From NCBI RefSeq assembly GCF_021390575.1, contig NZ_JAJEJQ010000001.1:3262501-3326500 (forward strand): a stretch of 64,000 nucleotides of DNA. Direction: 5' to 3'. A program made the position numbers and the translations under genes. The notes beneath the pieces are model-generated. The model searched no databases. It worked only from the letters and a program-made list of their open reading frames with translations, and was not told the DNA's origin. Positions within the stretch are counted from its first letter, which is position 1. Each line of letters opens with the position of its first letter. Positions 8,766 to 20,377 of the stretch are shown here, piece after piece. The DNA comes from Paraburkholderia adhaesiva (GTDB lineage Bacteria; Pseudomonadota; Gammaproteobacteria; Burkholderiales; Burkholderiaceae).

Positions 8766-9137
8766 ATGTCCCGCATCCTGCGCACGCTAGCAGCCAGCAT
8801 GCTCATCTCGACGCTGGCCGCGTGCGTCATCACGCGGCCACCGCCCCCGCCGCGCCCCGCTGCCGGTCCTGCTGCCGGCCCGAATCCGCACGACGCCGCT
8901 GTCGACCGCCTGCGTCAGGTGGATGGCCGCATCGACACCCTGGGCCGCCGACTCGACACGCGCGTGAGCCAGGGCTACTACCCGCTGCCGCAGGGTAACG
9001 CGCTGCATCACCGTCTCGACGAAATCCGCAACGAAGCGCACGACATGGCTCGCCAGCACGGCGGCGGTATCTCGCCCGACGAGCAGCGCGTGCTGAACGA
9101 GGAACTCGACACCGCCGCGCGCGCGATCGGCGAGTAA
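8766..9137 (+). CDS. Small outer-membrane-type lipoprotein, unknown function
   Basis: A 123-residue protein starting [11 protein letters not shown]. It has a type II signal peptide whose lipobox ends LAAC, with Cys20 as the lipidated residue. A Pro-rich stretch (about 25-35) follows, then a helical, charged region with many Arg, Asp and Glu residues that may form a coiled coil. AAGGAG precedes the ATG with good spacing. The residue after the lipid cysteine is Val, not the Asp that retains lipoproteins in the inner membrane, so outer-membrane localisation is likely. I do not recognise a functional family. Confidence 0.75.
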   Translation: MSRILRTLAASMLISTLAACVITRPPPPPRPAAGPAAGPNPHDAAVDRLRQVDGRIDTLGRRLDTRVSQGYYPLPQGNALHHRLDEIRNEAHDMARQHGGGISPDEQRVLNEELDTAARAIGE

Positions 9138-9329
9138 TGCCCGTGACGCACTTTCTGTGCGTCACAAATTGGCGAGCGATCATCGACGACCCGGCTCTCA
9201 CGGCAAATTCTTCGCAGCGCGAGCGCACCACCCGCTTATCCACGCTCGCCGTCGCAACCGGCGAGCGCCGTCTGCTCCCGCCCCGAAAATATTCCGCATT
9301 GACACGTCCCGTGCGCGTCAACGACAATC

Positions 9330-9628
9330 GCTGCGCGCGCCGGGAGAGCGTGCCGATTGCACCGTGACTCTATTCACGACGCAACCGGCGCCGCCGAAGG
9401 GGCAACCCACAAACTCTCAGGCAAAAGGACCGTGCGCGCCGGACCGCCTGTCTGCAAGCCTGTGCGCGAGACGCACGGCAAACGGACAGGCACCAGGGTC
9501 CGCACTCTGGAGAGCGGCAGCAGAACAGCGGCAAGACAGGCCGTGTTCAGACTGCCCACCGAAGGGGCGCGCGCCGCCAGCACTGCACACCGCAGCGCGG
9601 CGCAATCTCTCAGGTACCGAGGACAGAG
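9330..9628 (+). promoter_or_regulatory. Tandem glycine riboswitch upstream of gcvT
   Basis: Two glycine aptamers in series. The first holds CGGGAGAGCG (9341-9350), CCGAAGGGGC and the closing core CTCTCAGGCAAAAGGACCG (ending about 9432). The second starts at P1 strand CTCTG (9505-9509), followed by GAGAGC, CACCGAAGGGGC and CTCTCAGGTACCGAGGACAGAG (closing about 9628). These are the known conserved blocks of the gcvT RNA. Binding of glycine in the leader is expected to raise gcvTHP expression. An intrinsic terminator directly downstream supplies the expression platform. Confidence 0.95.
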
Positions 9629-9693
9629 GGGCCATGCACGAAACGTCCACAGGCACAGCGCCTGCGGCGGCTCATGCATGGCCCTTTTCGTTT
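9629..9693 (+). terminator. Riboswitch-controlled intrinsic terminator
   Basis: GGGCCATGCA at 9629-9638 pairs exactly with TGCATGGCCC at 9675-9684, followed by TTTTCGTTT. The pairing can extend through wobble pairs into the 3' strand of the second aptamer's P1 (9624-9628), so P1 and the extended terminator are competing folds. This supports glycine-dependent antitermination ahead of gcvT. Confidence 0.85.
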
Positions 9694-9714
9694 CCGAACG
9701 TGCCGAGACCGCCC

Positions 9715-10833
<1,119 letters not shown>

Positions 10834-10920
10834 TCCGTGCGCTTTGCGTTCCGCGCACGCCCCCTCTTTTCAAGCTTTAACTAGTTAGCAAACACTGCGA
10901 ACCACGCACTGGAGCATCCA

Positions 10921-11301
10921 ATGAGCATCCCGGCCGATCTGAAATACACCGAATCGCACGAATGGGTCCGCACCGAAGCCGACGGCACGCTGACCGTCGG
11001 TATCACTGACCACGCGCAAGAAGCACTCGGCGACATCGTGTTCCTCGAACTGCCCGCAGCAGGCCGCACTGTCGCCGCGGGCGACGCAGTCGCGGTGATC
11101 GAGTCGGTCAAGGCCGCCTCGGACATCTACGCGCCGGTCGCAGGCGAGATCATCGAATCGAACAGCGCACTCGCCGACACGCCCGATCAGGTAAACGGCG
11201 CGCCGTACGACTCGTGGCTCTTCAAGATCAAGCCGGCCGCGGGCGCTTCGCTCGACAAGCTGATCGACGCCGCCGGCTACGAAAAAGCCATCGGCGCTTA
11301 A
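10921..11301 (+). CDS. gcvH: Glycine cleavage system H protein
   Basis: Small lipoyl carrier protein that shuttles the aminomethyl group between the P, T and L proteins. The 126 residues form the biotinyl/lipoyl-carrier fold. The lipoylated lysine is Lys64 in [17 protein letters not shown] lies just ahead of the ATG at 10921. It lies 87 bases after gcvT and 109 bases before gcvP. Confidence 0.97.
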   Translation: MSIPADLKYTESHEWVRTEADGTLTVGITDHAQEALGDIVFLELPAAGRTVAAGDAVAVIESVKAASDIYAPVAGEIIESNSALADTPDQVNGAPYDSWLFKIKPAAGASLDKLIDAAGYEKAIGA

Positions 11302-11348
11302 ACCTCACCGCTCAAGACGCGGCGGCCCGAGCCCGGCTACCGCGTCTG

Positions 11349-11402
11349 GCTGTGCATGGGACCAGAGTACGGGCTTTCGCCCTGACTCTGGTCGACACAG
11401 GA
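11349..11402 (+). repeat. Shine-Dalgarno-proximal palindromic leader element, copy A (gcvP)
   Basis: Member of the family described in the findings. Arms GACCAGAGT (11360-11368) and ACTCTGGTC (11385-11393) enclose an inner GGGC/GCCC stem with loop TTTC. The left flank GCTGTGCATGG and the right flank GTCGACACAGGA are shared with other copies. The ATG of gcvP follows 8 bases after the element, and the element itself supplies the only Shine-Dalgarno-like AGGA. Confidence 0.85.
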
Positions 11403-11410
11403 CACACCCC

Positions 11411-14374
11411 ATGAAGCTCGAACACCCGGATCGTCTGATGAACACCTCTTACTCGCTAGCTGCGCTTGAAGCGCACGACGCCTTCGCTGGCCGCCACATC
11501 GGCCCCGACACGGCCGACCAGCAGGCGATGCTCGACACGCTCGGCTTCGCCTCGCGCGCTGCGCTTATCGATGCGGTGATTCCCGCGAAGATCCGCCGCA
11601 AGGAAACGCTGCCGCTCGGCCCCTTCGCGCTGCCGCGCACGGAAGCCGAAGCGCTCGCGGGCCTGCGCGCGATCGCGGACAAGAACGAGGTGTTCCGCTC
11701 ATACATCGGGCAGGGCTACTACGACACGCACACGCCAGCGGTCATCCTGCGCAACGTGCTGGAGAACCCGGCGTGGTACACCGCGTACACGCCGTACCAG
11801 CCGGAAATCTCGCAGGGCCGCCTTGAAGCGCTGCTGAACTTCCAGCAGATGATCACCGACCTCACGGGTCTCGCGATCTCGAACGCTTCGCTGCTCGACG
11901 AAGCCACCGCCGCCGCCGAAGCGATGACGCTCGTGCAGCGCACCGGCAAGTCGAAGTCGAATGTGTTCTTCGTCGCCGACGACGTGCTGCCGCAAACGCT
12001 CGAAGTCGTGAAGACGCGCGCGAAGCCGATCGGCATCGAGGTGAAGGTCGGTCCGGTTTCTGAAGCCGCACAGGCGGGCGCCTTCGGCGTGCTGCTGCAA
12101 TATCCGGGCACCAACGGCGACGTGCGCGATTACCGCGAACTCGCTAATGCTGTCCACGCGACGGGTGGCGCGGTCATCGCCGCCGCCGACCTGCTCGCGC
12201 TCACGGTGCTCACGCCGCCCGGCGAATGGGGCGCGGACGTGGCCCTCGGCAACTCGCAGCGCTTCGGCGTACCGATGGGCTTCGGCGGCCCGCACGCAGC
12301 CTACCTCGCCGTGCGCGACGAATTCAAGCGGCAGATGCCGGGCCGTCTCGTCGGCGTGACCGTCGATGCGCAAGGCAACCCCGCACTGCGTCTCGCGCTG
12401 CAAACGCGCGAACAGCACATCCGCCGCGAGAAGGCGACGTCGAACGTCTGCACGGCGCAGGCGCTGCTCGCGATCATGGCGAGCATGTACGCCGTCTATC
12501 ACGGCCCGCACGGACTCAAGACGATCGCGCAACGCGTGAACCGCATCGCGGCGATCCTCGCGGCAGGCGCGCAGCAACTCGGCTACACGCGCATCAACGG
12601 CACCTTCTTCGACACGCTCACGTTCGAAACCGGCCCGCGTACGCAGGCGCTCATCGACGCGGCGCTCGCACGCGGCATGAACTTCCGCCACGTGAGCGAA
12701 ACGCGCGTGGGTGTGTCCGTCGACGAAACGACCACGCGTGCCGATCTCGCCGACCTGCTCTCCGTGTTCGCGCAAGCCGCGTTCGCGGGCGAAACGCCGT
12801 CGGTCGATGCACTCGACGCTGCGCTCGTTAAGTCCAACGCGGCCACGTTCCCGGCGACGCTCGTGCGCGAAAGCGCGTACCTCACGCATCCGGTGTTCAA
12901 CCGCCACCATTCGGAAACGGAAATGCTGCGTTATCTGCGCAGCCTCTCCGACAAGGATCTCGCGCTCGACCGTTCGATGATCCCGCTCGGCTCGTGCACG
13001 ATGAAGCTCAACGCGACGTCGGAAATGCTGCCGGTCACGTGGCCCGAGTTCGGCCGCATTCACCCGTTCGCGCCCTCCGAACAGACCGTCGGCTATCGCG
13101 AGATGGTCGATCAGCTCGAACAGATGCTCGTGGCCGCGACCGGTTACGCCGCTGTTTCACTGCAGCCGAACGCGGGCTCGCAGGGCGAGTACGCAGGTCT
13201 GCTCATCATTCACGCGTACCATGCCTCGCGCGGTGAAGGGCATCGCAACGTCTGCCTGATTCCGGCATCGGCGCACGGCACGAACCCGGCGTCGGCGCAG
13301 ATGGCGGGCATGCAGGTCGTCGTCGTAGCTTGCGACGCCCAAGGCAACATCGATATCGCCGACCTCAAGGCCAAGGCCGAACAACACGCGGCCACGCTCG
13401 CCGCGATCATGATCACGTATCCGTCGACGCACGGCGTGTTCGAAGAGAACGTGCGCGAAGTCTGCGAGATCGTGCACGCGCACGGCGGCCAGGTCTATGT
13501 GGACGGCGCGAACATGAACGCGATGGTCGGCCTCGCGGCCCCGGGCCAGTTCGGCGGCGACGTCTCGCACCTGAACCTGCACAAGACCTTCTGCATTCCG
13601 CACGGCGGCGGCGGACCGGGCGTCGGTCCGGTCGCGGTCGGCGCGCATCTCGCGCAGTTCCTGCCGAACCAGTTGTCGAGCGGCTACAAGCGCGACGACA
13701 ACGGCATCGGTGCAGTGAGCGCGGCGGCTTATGGCTCGGCGTCGATCCTGCCGATCTCGTGGATGTACATCGCCATGATGGGCGCGGCCAACCTCACCGC
13801 CGCCACCGAAGCCGCGATCCTCAACGCGAACTACGTCGCGAAGAAACTCGCGCCGCACTTCCCGGTGCTCTACAGCGGCCCCGGCGGGCTCGTCGCGCAC
13901 GAGTGCATTCTCGACCTGCGCCCGATCAAGGACGCAAGCGGCATCACCGTGGACGACGTCGCCAAGCGCCTGATGGACTACGGCTTCCACGCACCGACGA
14001 TGAGCTTCCCGGTACCGGGCACGTTGATGGTCGAGCCGACCGAATCGGAATCGAAGGATGAACTCGACCGCTTCATCGACGCGATGATCGCGATCCGCGA
14101 GGAAATCCGCGCCGTGGAAGAAGGCCGTGCCGACAAGGAAGACAACCCGCTGAAGCACGCGCCGCACACGGCAGCCGTGGTCGTCGCGGACGACTGGAAG
14201 CACGCGTACTCGCGCGAACAGGCCGCGTACCCGGTGCGCTCGCTCGTGGCGCAGAAGTACTGGCCGCCGGTTGGCCGTGCCGATAACGCTTATGGCGACC
14301 GCAATCTGTTCTGCTCGTGCGTGCCGATCGCGGAATACGACGACGCACACGCTGCAGAGGCGCAGCAGGGCTGA
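11411..14374 (+). CDS. gcvP: Glycine dehydrogenase (decarboxylating), P protein
   Basis: PLP enzyme that decarboxylates glycine and loads the aminomethyl group on lipoyl-GcvH. The 987 residues form the fused single-chain type. The PLP-binding lysine is Lys725 in [11 protein letters not shown], followed by the glycine-rich GGGGPGVGP. The start at 11411 ([10 protein letters not shown]) is taken because this N-terminus is usual in Burkholderia; a second Met ten residues later is possible. A conserved palindromic leader element sits just upstream. Confidence 0.96.
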   Translation: MKLEHPDRLMNTSYSLAALEAHDAFAGRHIGPDTADQQAMLDTLGFASRAALIDAVIPAKIRRKETLPLGPFALPRTEAEALAGLRAIADKNEVFRSYIGQGYYDTHTPAVILRNVLENPAWYTAYTPYQPEISQGRLEALLNFQQMITDLTGLAISNASLLDEATAAAEAMTLVQRTGKSKSNVFFVADDVLPQTLEVVKTRAKPIGIEVKVGPVSEAAQAGAFGVLLQYPGTNGDVRDYRELANAVHATGGAVIAAADLLALTVLTPPGEWGADVALGNSQRFGVPMGFGGPHAAYLAVRDEFKRQMPGRLVGVTVDAQGNPALRLALQTREQHIRREKATSNVCTAQALLAIMASMYAVYHGPHGLKTIAQRVNRIAAILAAGAQQLGYTRINGTFFDTLTFETGPRTQALIDAALARGMNFRHVSETRVGVSVDETTTRADLADLLSVFAQAAFAGETPSVDALDAALVKSNAATFPATLVRESAYLTHPVFNRHHSETEMLRYLRSLSDKDLALDRSMIPLGSCTMKLNATSEMLPVTWPEFGRIHPFAPSEQTVGYREMVDQLEQMLVAATGYAAVSLQPNAGSQGEYAGLLIIHAYHASRGEGHRNVCLIPASAHGTNPASAQMAGMQVVVVACDAQGNIDIADLKAKAEQHAATLAAIMITYPSTHGVFEENVREVCEIVHAHGGQVYVDGANMNAMVGLAAPGQFGGDVSHLNLHKTFCIPHGGGGPGVGPVAVGAHLAQFLPNQLSSGYKRDDNGIGAVSAAAYGSASILPISWMYIAMMGAANLTAATEAAILNANYVAKKLAPHFPVLYSGPGGLVAHECILDLRPIKDASGITVDDVAKRLMDYGFHAPTMSFPVPGTLMVEPTESESKDELDRFIDAMIAIREEIRAVEEGRADKEDNPLKHAPHTAAVVVADDWKHAYSREQAAYPVRSLVAQKYWPPVGRADNAYGDRNLFCSCVPIAEYDDAHAAEAQQG

Positions 14375-14391
14375 CGCGGCGCCCTGCACGC

Positions 14392-14423
14392 CGCCGCGCG
14401 CCGACTGAAGTTGGCGCGCGGCG
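14392..14423 (+). terminator. Hairpin after gcvP without a T-run
   Basis: An 11-bp GC-rich stem (arms 14392-14402 and 14413-14423) with a 10-base loop lies 18 bases past the gcvP stop. There is no T-tract, so it may stabilise the 3' end or act as a weak terminator. Confidence 0.45.
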
Positions 14424-14500
14424 TCAAACATCACGCCTCACATTTGCCGTCGCAAACCGCTAACATCACACACCTGTCAGCCTTGAATCAGGGAGCCTGC

Positions 14501-15724
14501 ATGGCGCGGAAGGTGCGAACGGTCTCAACCCGGGCGTCGACCCGGCAGGCGCGCGGCGGCGCGCGCTCCCCGGATGCGGTCAATCGGGCCTGTGCGCCCG
14601 GTGCCGACCGGCCGGAAAAACGCGTCGCGACGCATCCTCACGCGAAACCCATTGCGAAATTCGCCCGCGCGCTGGCCACGACCTGCGCCGCGCTTGCCTT
14701 GTCGAGCGCAGCACACGCGGCGATGAACTTCTGCGCGGCGCCCGGCTTGCAGACGAGCGAGCGCACCAACGCGGACCCGGGCGTGAAGGCACTCGTCGCG
14801 CAAGTCGAGTCGCGCATCTTCGACACGCCGCACCCGCTTGCCACGCTTCACACCGAAGGCACGCTGCCGCACGAGGGCATCTACGACCAGAGCGTCGAGG
14901 CCGCGAAGGAACTCGACCTCATGCGCGACGCCGCGCTCGCGTGGCGAGCAACGAGCGACGAGCGGTTTCTGAAGCTCGTCGACCGCTTCCTCGCGGCGTG
15001 GGTCGCCACGTATCAGCCGAGCTTCAATCCGATCGACGAAACGCGCTTCGAAGGACTGATCCTCGCCTACGACATGACCGCGAGCGCGCTGCCCGTGAAG
15101 ACGCGCAACGCGACCATGGCGTTCCTGAACCGCTTCGCGAGCGGCTACATCGCCCAGGTGGAGGCGCAGCCGCGGCCGCTCAAGGGTACCTTCGCCAACA
15201 ACTGGCAGAGTCACCGCGTGAAGCTGATCGCGATGATCGCGTTCACGCTCGACAACCGGAAGATGATCGCGACGGCGCAGAGCCTCTTCGTCGAGCATAT
15301 CGGCGATAACGTCGCGCCCGATGGTTCGACGCTCGATTTCACCGAACGCGATGCGCTGCACTATGTGGCATTCGATTTGCAGCCACTGGTGACGGCGGCA
15401 CTCGCTGCGCGCCGCCACAACCGCAACTGGCTCACCGAGCGCGCGACGAACGGCGCAACGCTCGCGAAGGCGCTCGACTGGCTCACGCCTTATGCGACGG
15501 GCGAAAAGACCCACGAAGAGTTCGTGCGCTCGACGGTACCTTTCGACGTGCGGCGTCGCGAAGCGGGCTTGCCCGGTTTCACCGGCGCATGGGACCCGAA
15601 AAACGCCGCCGAGCTTTTCCACCTGGCCGCCCGACTGGACGGCCGCTTTTTACCGGTCGCGCTCAAGCTTGCGCCGACCCCGCCCGCGTGGCTCGCCGTG
15701 TGCCTGCCGCTACCCGCGCGCTAG
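14501..15724 (+). CDS. Exported alginate-lyase-like polysaccharide lyase
   Basis: A 407-residue protein resembling the alginate lyase family (PL5-like alpha-toroid fold), which cleaves uronic-acid polymers by beta-elimination. An unusually long basic N-region (about residues 1-52) precedes a hydrophobic core and a probable signal-peptidase site after SSAAHA (about residue 73). The helical body contains a FANNWQSHRVKLI stretch (about 228-240), the family's conserved Asn-Trp-His region, and the later TERDALHYVAFDLQPL. GGGAG precedes the ATG at 14501. No exopolysaccharide genes are nearby. The fold assignment is reasonably sure; the substrate is not known. Confidence 0.75.
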   Translation: MARKVRTVSTRASTRQARGGARSPDAVNRACAPGADRPEKRVATHPHAKPIAKFARALATTCAALALSSAAHAAMNFCAAPGLQTSERTNADPGVKALVAQVESRIFDTPHPLATLHTEGTLPHEGIYDQSVEAAKELDLMRDAALAWRATSDERFLKLVDRFLAAWVATYQPSFNPIDETRFEGLILAYDMTASALPVKTRNATMAFLNRFASGYIAQVEAQPRPLKGTFANNWQSHRVKLIAMIAFTLDNRKMIATAQSLFVEHIGDNVAPDGSTLDFTERDALHYVAFDLQPLVTAALAARRHNRNWLTERATNGATLAKALDWLTPYATGEKTHEEFVRSTVPFDVRRREAGLPGFTGAWDPKNAAELFHLAARLDGRFLPVALKLAPTPPAWLAVCLPLPAR

Positions 15725-15808
15725 CAGCGCGGGAGCGACCAGGCAGGCACGGCGAATAAGCGCGATCATTGCAACAGACGTCAGTTTTTCGTAGCAGGAG
15801 CAGTACCG

Positions 15809-17197
15809 ATGGCAGTCAGCGTTTTCGATCTCTTCAAAATCGGCATTGGACCCTCCAGCTCGCACACAGTCGGGCCGATGCGCGCCGCGCTGATGTTCGC
15901 CGAGGGCCTCGACCGTGACGGCCTGCTCGCCGCCACGGCGACAGTCAAAGTCGAGCTGTATGGCTCGCTCGGCGCGACCGGCAAAGGCCACGGCACCGAC
16001 CGCGGCGTGATGCTCGGCCTGATGGGCGACGCGCCCGACACCGTGAACCCCGACACCATCGCAGCGCGCCTCGAAGCCGTGCGCGCATCGCGCGTCCTCG
16101 CGCTGCTCGGCCGTCACGAGATTCCATTCGTGCTGAAGGAGCACATCGCGTTCTATCGCCAGGCGCTGCCCGAGCACCCGAACGGCATGAAGCTGTACGC
16201 GTTCGATGCCAACGGCGCCACGCTGCGCGAGAGCACGTATCTCTCCGTGGGCGGCGGCTTCGTCGTGACAGCCGGCGCGCCGAACACGAAGGTGCTGGGC
16301 GCCGCCGCTCAGATGCCGCATCCGTTCCGCACCGGTGCCGAAATGCTCGCGCTGTGCAACTCGACGGGCAAGAGCATCGCTCAGTTGATGCTCGAAAACG
16401 AACGCGTCTGGCACAGCGATGACGCCATCCGCAGCGGCCTCCTGCGCATCTGGGACGTGATGCAGTCGTGTGTCGCGCGCGGCTGCGGGATCGGCAATCC
16501 AGACGCCGACGGCACGCTGCCCGGTCCCTTGAAGGTCAAGCGTCGCGCTCCGGAGTTGTATCGCGCGCTCACCGGCAACCCCGAGCGTTCGCTGCAGGAC
16601 CCGCTCTCGATGATCGACTGGATCAACCTCTACGCGATCGCCGTCAACGAAGAAAACGCCGCGGGCAGCCGCGTCGTCACCGCGCCGACCAATGGCGCCG
16701 CCGGCATCATCCCCGCCGTGCTCCACTACTACGTGCGCTTCACGCCTGGCGCGAGTGATGACGGCGTGATCGACTTCCTGCTCACTGCCGCCGCGATCGG
16801 CATTCTCTACAAGCTCAACGCGTCGATCTCGGGCGCCGAAGTGGGCTGCCAGGGCGAAGTGGGCGTCGCGTGCTCGATGGCGGCGGGCGCGCTTGCCGCC
16901 GTGCTCGGCGGCAGCCCGCAGCAAGTCGAGAACGCCGCCGAGATCGGCATGGAGCACAACCTCGGGCTCACCTGCGACCCCGTCGGCGGCATGGTTCAGA
17001 TTCCGTGCATCGAGCGCAATGCGATGGCATCCGTGAAGGCCGTGAACGCCGCACGTATGGCGCTGCGCGGCAACGGCGCGCATTACGTCTCGCTCGACTC
17101 GGTCATCAAGACCATGCGCGAGACCGGCGCCGACATGAAAACGAAGTACAAGGAGACGTCGCGCGGCGGCCTCGCGGTGAATATCGTCGAGTGCTGA
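15809..17197 (+). CDS. sdaA: L-serine dehydratase, iron-sulfur, single-chain
   Basis: Deaminates L-serine to pyruvate and ammonia. The 462 residues match the single-polypeptide type. It has the N-terminal [19 protein letters not shown] motif of the beta domain and, in the C-terminal alpha domain, cysteines in [11 protein letters not shown] and [14 protein letters not shown], the usual ligands of the 4Fe-4S cluster. AGGAG lies nine bases before the ATG at 15809. Its place after gcvTHP fits a route from glycine and serine to pyruvate. Confidence 0.96.
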   Translation: MAVSVFDLFKIGIGPSSSHTVGPMRAALMFAEGLDRDGLLAATATVKVELYGSLGATGKGHGTDRGVMLGLMGDAPDTVNPDTIAARLEAVRASRVLALLGRHEIPFVLKEHIAFYRQALPEHPNGMKLYAFDANGATLRESTYLSVGGGFVVTAGAPNTKVLGAAAQMPHPFRTGAEMLALCNSTGKSIAQLMLENERVWHSDDAIRSGLLRIWDVMQSCVARGCGIGNPDADGTLPGPLKVKRRAPELYRALTGNPERSLQDPLSMIDWINLYAIAVNEENAAGSRVVTAPTNGAAGIIPAVLHYYVRFTPGASDDGVIDFLLTAAAIGILYKLNASISGAEVGCQGEVGVACSMAAGALAAVLGGSPQQVENAAEIGMEHNLGLTCDPVGGMVQIPCIERNAMASVKAVNAARMALRGNGAHYVSLDSVIKTMRETGADMKTKYKETSRGGLAVNIVEC

Positions 17198-17254
17198 CGC
17201 GAAGCGCGCGTCGTCCTGTTCGTTCGAATGCATAACTGGAGGAGACATAGAAAC

Positions 17255-18967
17255 ATGACCGCGATGACACCGCCGACCGATTCACCGACCACCACAGGCG
17301 CACGCCTTCTCGTCGATGCGCTGAACGCGAACGGCGTGACGCGCGTGTTCTGCGTGCCGGGCGAGAGCTACCTCGCGGTGCTCGACGCGCTTCACGATGT
17401 CACGGACCGCATCGAGACGATCGTTTGCCGCCACGAAGCGGCAGCGGCCAACATGGCCGAAGCGGTCGGCAAACTCACCAGCAAGCCCGGCATCGCGCTC
17501 GTCACGCGCGGGCCGGGCGCGACGCATGCGTCGATCGGCGTGCACACGGCGTTCCAGGATTCGTCGCCGATGATCCTGCTGATCGGGCAGGTCGCGCGCG
17601 ATCAGATGGACCGTGAGGCTTTCCAGGAGATCGATTACCGCCGCATGTTCGGGCAAATGGCGAAGTGGGTCGCGCAGATCGACGACGCCCGTCGCGTGCC
17701 CGAGTACCTGAGCCACGCGTTCCACATCGCGACGTCGGGGCGTCCTGGACCCGTCGTGCTCGCGCTGCCCGAGGACATGCTGAGCAATCCGTTTCCAGCC
17801 GCCGATGCGCAGGCCGTCGCCCCCGCCGCGCAGCGCGTGCAGGCCTCGCCGTCCGCCACGCAGATCGAGCAGTTGCGCACGCTGCTCGCTAACGCGAAAA
17901 AGCCGTTCGTGCTCGTGGGCGGTCACGGCTGGACGAGCGCCGCCTGCGCTGACCTGCAGCGTTTCGTCGAACGCTGGCGTCTGCCCATCGGGCTCGCGTT
18001 CCGCTTCCAGGACACACTGAACAACGATCACCCGAACTACGCAGGCGATGTGGGCCTCGGCGTGAATCCGGCGCTTGGAGCAAGCATCCGCGATGCCGAT
18101 GTGCTGCTCGCGCTCGGACCGCGCCTCGGCGAAGCAACGACGGGCGGCTACGCACTCCTCGACATCCCGAAGACGAAGCAGACGCTGATCCACGTCCATC
18201 AGGGCACGGAAGAACTCGGACGCGTGTATGCCGCCGATCTGCCGATCGTCTCGGGCCTGCCCGAAATCGCGTCGATGCTCGCGGCGCTCGAAGCGCCCAC
18301 CACGTGCGCGTGGGATGGCTCGGCCGAAGAAGCGCATCGCGCGTATCTCGCATGGCGCGAGCCGCGTCCCATGCCCGGCGATGTTCAGTTGGGCGAAGTA
18401 ATTCAGCAGTTGCGCGCACGCCTGCCCGACGATGCCATCGTCACGAACGGCGCGGGCAACTACGCGACATGGCTTCATCGTCATTTCGCGTATCGGCATT
18501 TCCGCTCGCAGCTTGCGCCCACCAGCGGCGCGATGGGCTACGGCGTGCCGGCCGCGATCGCCGCGAAGTCGCTCTATCCGGAACGCACCGTGGTCGCGCT
18601 CGCGGGCGATGGGTGTTTCATGATGTCGGCACCGGAGATCGCCACGGCGATGCAGTACGGGCTCGCCGTCGTATTCATCGTCGTGAACAACGAACACTAC
18701 GGCACGATCCGCATGCATCAGGAACGCCACTACCCGGGGCGCGTCCATGGCACGCAGTTGACGAATCCGGATTTCGCGGCGTTCGCGCATGCGTTCGGGG
18801 CGCATGGCGAAGTCGTCGAATCCACCGCGGCGTTCCTGCCGGCACTCGATCGCGCGCTAGAAGCAGGACGGCCTGCGGTGATCGAAATCCGCATCCCGAA
18901 GGACGCGAGCACGCCCGCCGCAACGCTCACGCAGATTCGCGACGCGGCGCTCAAGTCGGGCGCGTAA
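17255..18967 (+). CDS. Thiamine diphosphate-dependent enzyme, acetolactate-synthase-like
   Basis: A 570-residue ThDP enzyme with the three-domain layout of acetolactate synthase and benzoylformate decarboxylase relatives. The N-terminal PYR domain has the catalytic glutamate in CRHEAAAANMAEA (about residues 64-76). The C-terminal PP domain has the diphosphate motif starting GDGCFMMSAPEI and ending in VVNN. GGAGGAGA precedes the ATG at 17255. No IlvN-type regulatory subunit is adjacent, and it lies only 57 bases after sdaA, so co-transcription is likely. Whether it condenses the pyruvate made by SdaA or acts on another 2-oxoacid cannot be told. Confidence 0.85.
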   Translation: MTAMTPPTDSPTTTGARLLVDALNANGVTRVFCVPGESYLAVLDALHDVTDRIETIVCRHEAAAANMAEAVGKLTSKPGIALVTRGPGATHASIGVHTAFQDSSPMILLIGQVARDQMDREAFQEIDYRRMFGQMAKWVAQIDDARRVPEYLSHAFHIATSGRPGPVVLALPEDMLSNPFPAADAQAVAPAAQRVQASPSATQIEQLRTLLANAKKPFVLVGGHGWTSAACADLQRFVERWRLPIGLAFRFQDTLNNDHPNYAGDVGLGVNPALGASIRDADVLLALGPRLGEATTGGYALLDIPKTKQTLIHVHQGTEELGRVYAADLPIVSGLPEIASMLAALEAPTTCAWDGSAEEAHRAYLAWREPRPMPGDVQLGEVIQQLRARLPDDAIVTNGAGNYATWLHRHFAYRHFRSQLAPTSGAMGYGVPAAIAAKSLYPERTVVALAGDGCFMMSAPEIATAMQYGLAVVFIVVNNEHYGTIRMHQERHYPGRVHGTQLTNPDFAAFAHAFGAHGEVVESTAAFLPALDRALEAGRPAVIEIRIPKDASTPAATLTQIRDAALKSGA

Positions 18968-19034
18968 GCGCGTTTAAGCGCGACAACGAAGCGGCGGCGA
19001 AGGACGCGCCGCTGCGTCCGCCTCCGCAAAAGAA

Positions 19035-19068
19035 AAAGCCCTGCAGGAAAGTCTTCCTGCAGGGCTTT
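19035..19068. terminator. Bidirectional terminator
   Basis: A perfect 15-bp stem (AAAGCCCTGCAGGAA with its complement at 19054-19068) and a four-base loop. It separates the ThDP enzyme gene (+) from the convergent amino-acid binding protein gene (-). Confidence 0.88.
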
Positions 19069-19137
19069 GCACATCTGACTTGGCGGCGCGCGGCAGCGGA
19101 CATCACGTCCGCCGCTCACCTCACGCCGCAAGGCGCA

Positions 19138-20286
19138 TTACTTGCCGCCCACGCTTTGCAGCGTCGTCCACTTGCCGTCGACAACCTTGTACAGCGTGAT
19201 GCCGCCGTTCTTCAGGTCGCCACGCTCGTCATACGCGAGAGCCTTCGACGTCACAGCCGGCATGTTGGTCTTCGCGAGGTACGACAGGTACTTCGCCGGA
19301 TCCGTCGAGTTCGCCGCCTTCATCGCTGCGAACATCGCCATCGCGCCGTCGTACGCATACGGCGAGTACGTCTGGACGTCTTCACCGAAGCGCTGCTTGT
19401 ACTTGGCCACGTAGTCCTTGCCGCCAGGCATTTCTTCCAGCGGCAGGCCCGCCAGCGATGCCACCGTGCCGTTCGCCGCGTCACCTGCGATCTGCAGGAA
19501 CGTCGGCGTGTGGACCATTTCGCCGCCCATCAGCGGAGCCTTGATGCCGAGCGACTTCATCTGCTTGACCATCGGGCCAGCTTGCGAATCCGCGCCGCCG
19601 TAGTAAATGAGGTCCGGATTCTGCGCCTTCAGCTTGGTCAGGATCGACTTGAAGTCCACGGCCTTGTCGTTCGTGTATTCGCGATCGATGATCGTGCCGC
19701 CTGCTGCCTTCGCGGCCTTCGCGAACTGGTCGGCGAGACCCTGGCCGTAGGCCGTGCGATCGTCAACCACGGCAATCTTCTTCATGCCGAGCGACTTCAC
19801 TGCGAACGTGCCGGCCACCGAACCTTGCTGCGTGTCCGAGGTCATCATGCGGAACGTCGTCTTGAAGCCTTGCTGCGTGTACTCCGGCGCCGTCGCCATG
19901 GCGATCTGCGGGATGCCAGCGTTCGAGTAGATGCGCGATGCCGGGATGGTCGTACCCGAATTGAAGTGGCCGAGCATGCCCTTGATGCCGTCGTCCACCA
20001 GCTTCTGCGCGACGGTCGTGCCCGTGCGCGGGTCGGCCTGGTCGTCCTGCGCGTCGAGGACGAAGCGAACCTGCTTGCCGCCGATCGTCGGCTTGGTTGC
20101 GTTCTCCTGCTCGACGGCAAGCGTGATGCCGTTCTGGAAGTCCTTGCCGTAGTGCGCTTGCGCGCCCGTCATCGGACCGGCAAAACCGATCTTCACTTCC
20201 TCCACTTGCTGCGCGTGTGCGGTCCCCGCCAGCGACATGGCGGCAACGATCGTTGCGCCTGCCAGCTGCTTCATCGTGTGTTGCAT
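19138..20286 (-). CDS. Branched-chain amino acid ABC transporter, periplasmic binding protein
   Basis: A 382-residue type I periplasmic binding protein of the LivJ/LivK family. A Sec signal peptide (MQHTMKQLAGATIVAAMSLA, cleaved after AHA) precedes the mature VEEVKIGFAGPMTG start. The start at 20286 is chosen because AGGAGA lies just upstream and the signal peptide begins there. No permease or ATPase gene is adjacent, so it is an orphan receptor that may share the membrane components of the liv operons at 46-58 kb. It lies downstream of putA in the same direction, 91 bases away. The exact ligand cannot be inferred. Confidence 0.92.
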   Translation of the reverse strand: MQHTMKQLAGATIVAAMSLAGTAHAQQVEEVKIGFAGPMTGAQAHYGKDFQNGITLAVEQENATKPTIGGKQVRFVLDAQDDQADPRTGTTVAQKLVDDGIKGMLGHFNSGTTIPASRIYSNAGIPQIAMATAPEYTQQGFKTTFRMMTSDTQQGSVAGTFAVKSLGMKKIAVVDDRTAYGQGLADQFAKAAKAAGGTIIDREYTNDKAVDFKSILTKLKAQNPDLIYYGGADSQAGPMVKQMKSLGIKAPLMGGEMVHTPTFLQIAGDAANGTVASLAGLPLEEMPGGKDYVAKYKQRFGEDVQTYSPYAYDGAMAMFAAMKAANSTDPAKYLSYLAKTNMPAVTSKALAYDERGDLKNGGITLYKVVDGKWTTLQSVGGK

Positions 20287-20377
20287 GGCTTCTCCTAGTT
20301 CCCAGGTGATTGGAGCGGCTTCGGCGCGTAGCTTTGCCGCTTCGTTGTCAAGAGACGACCGACAGTATGGCTGTTGC

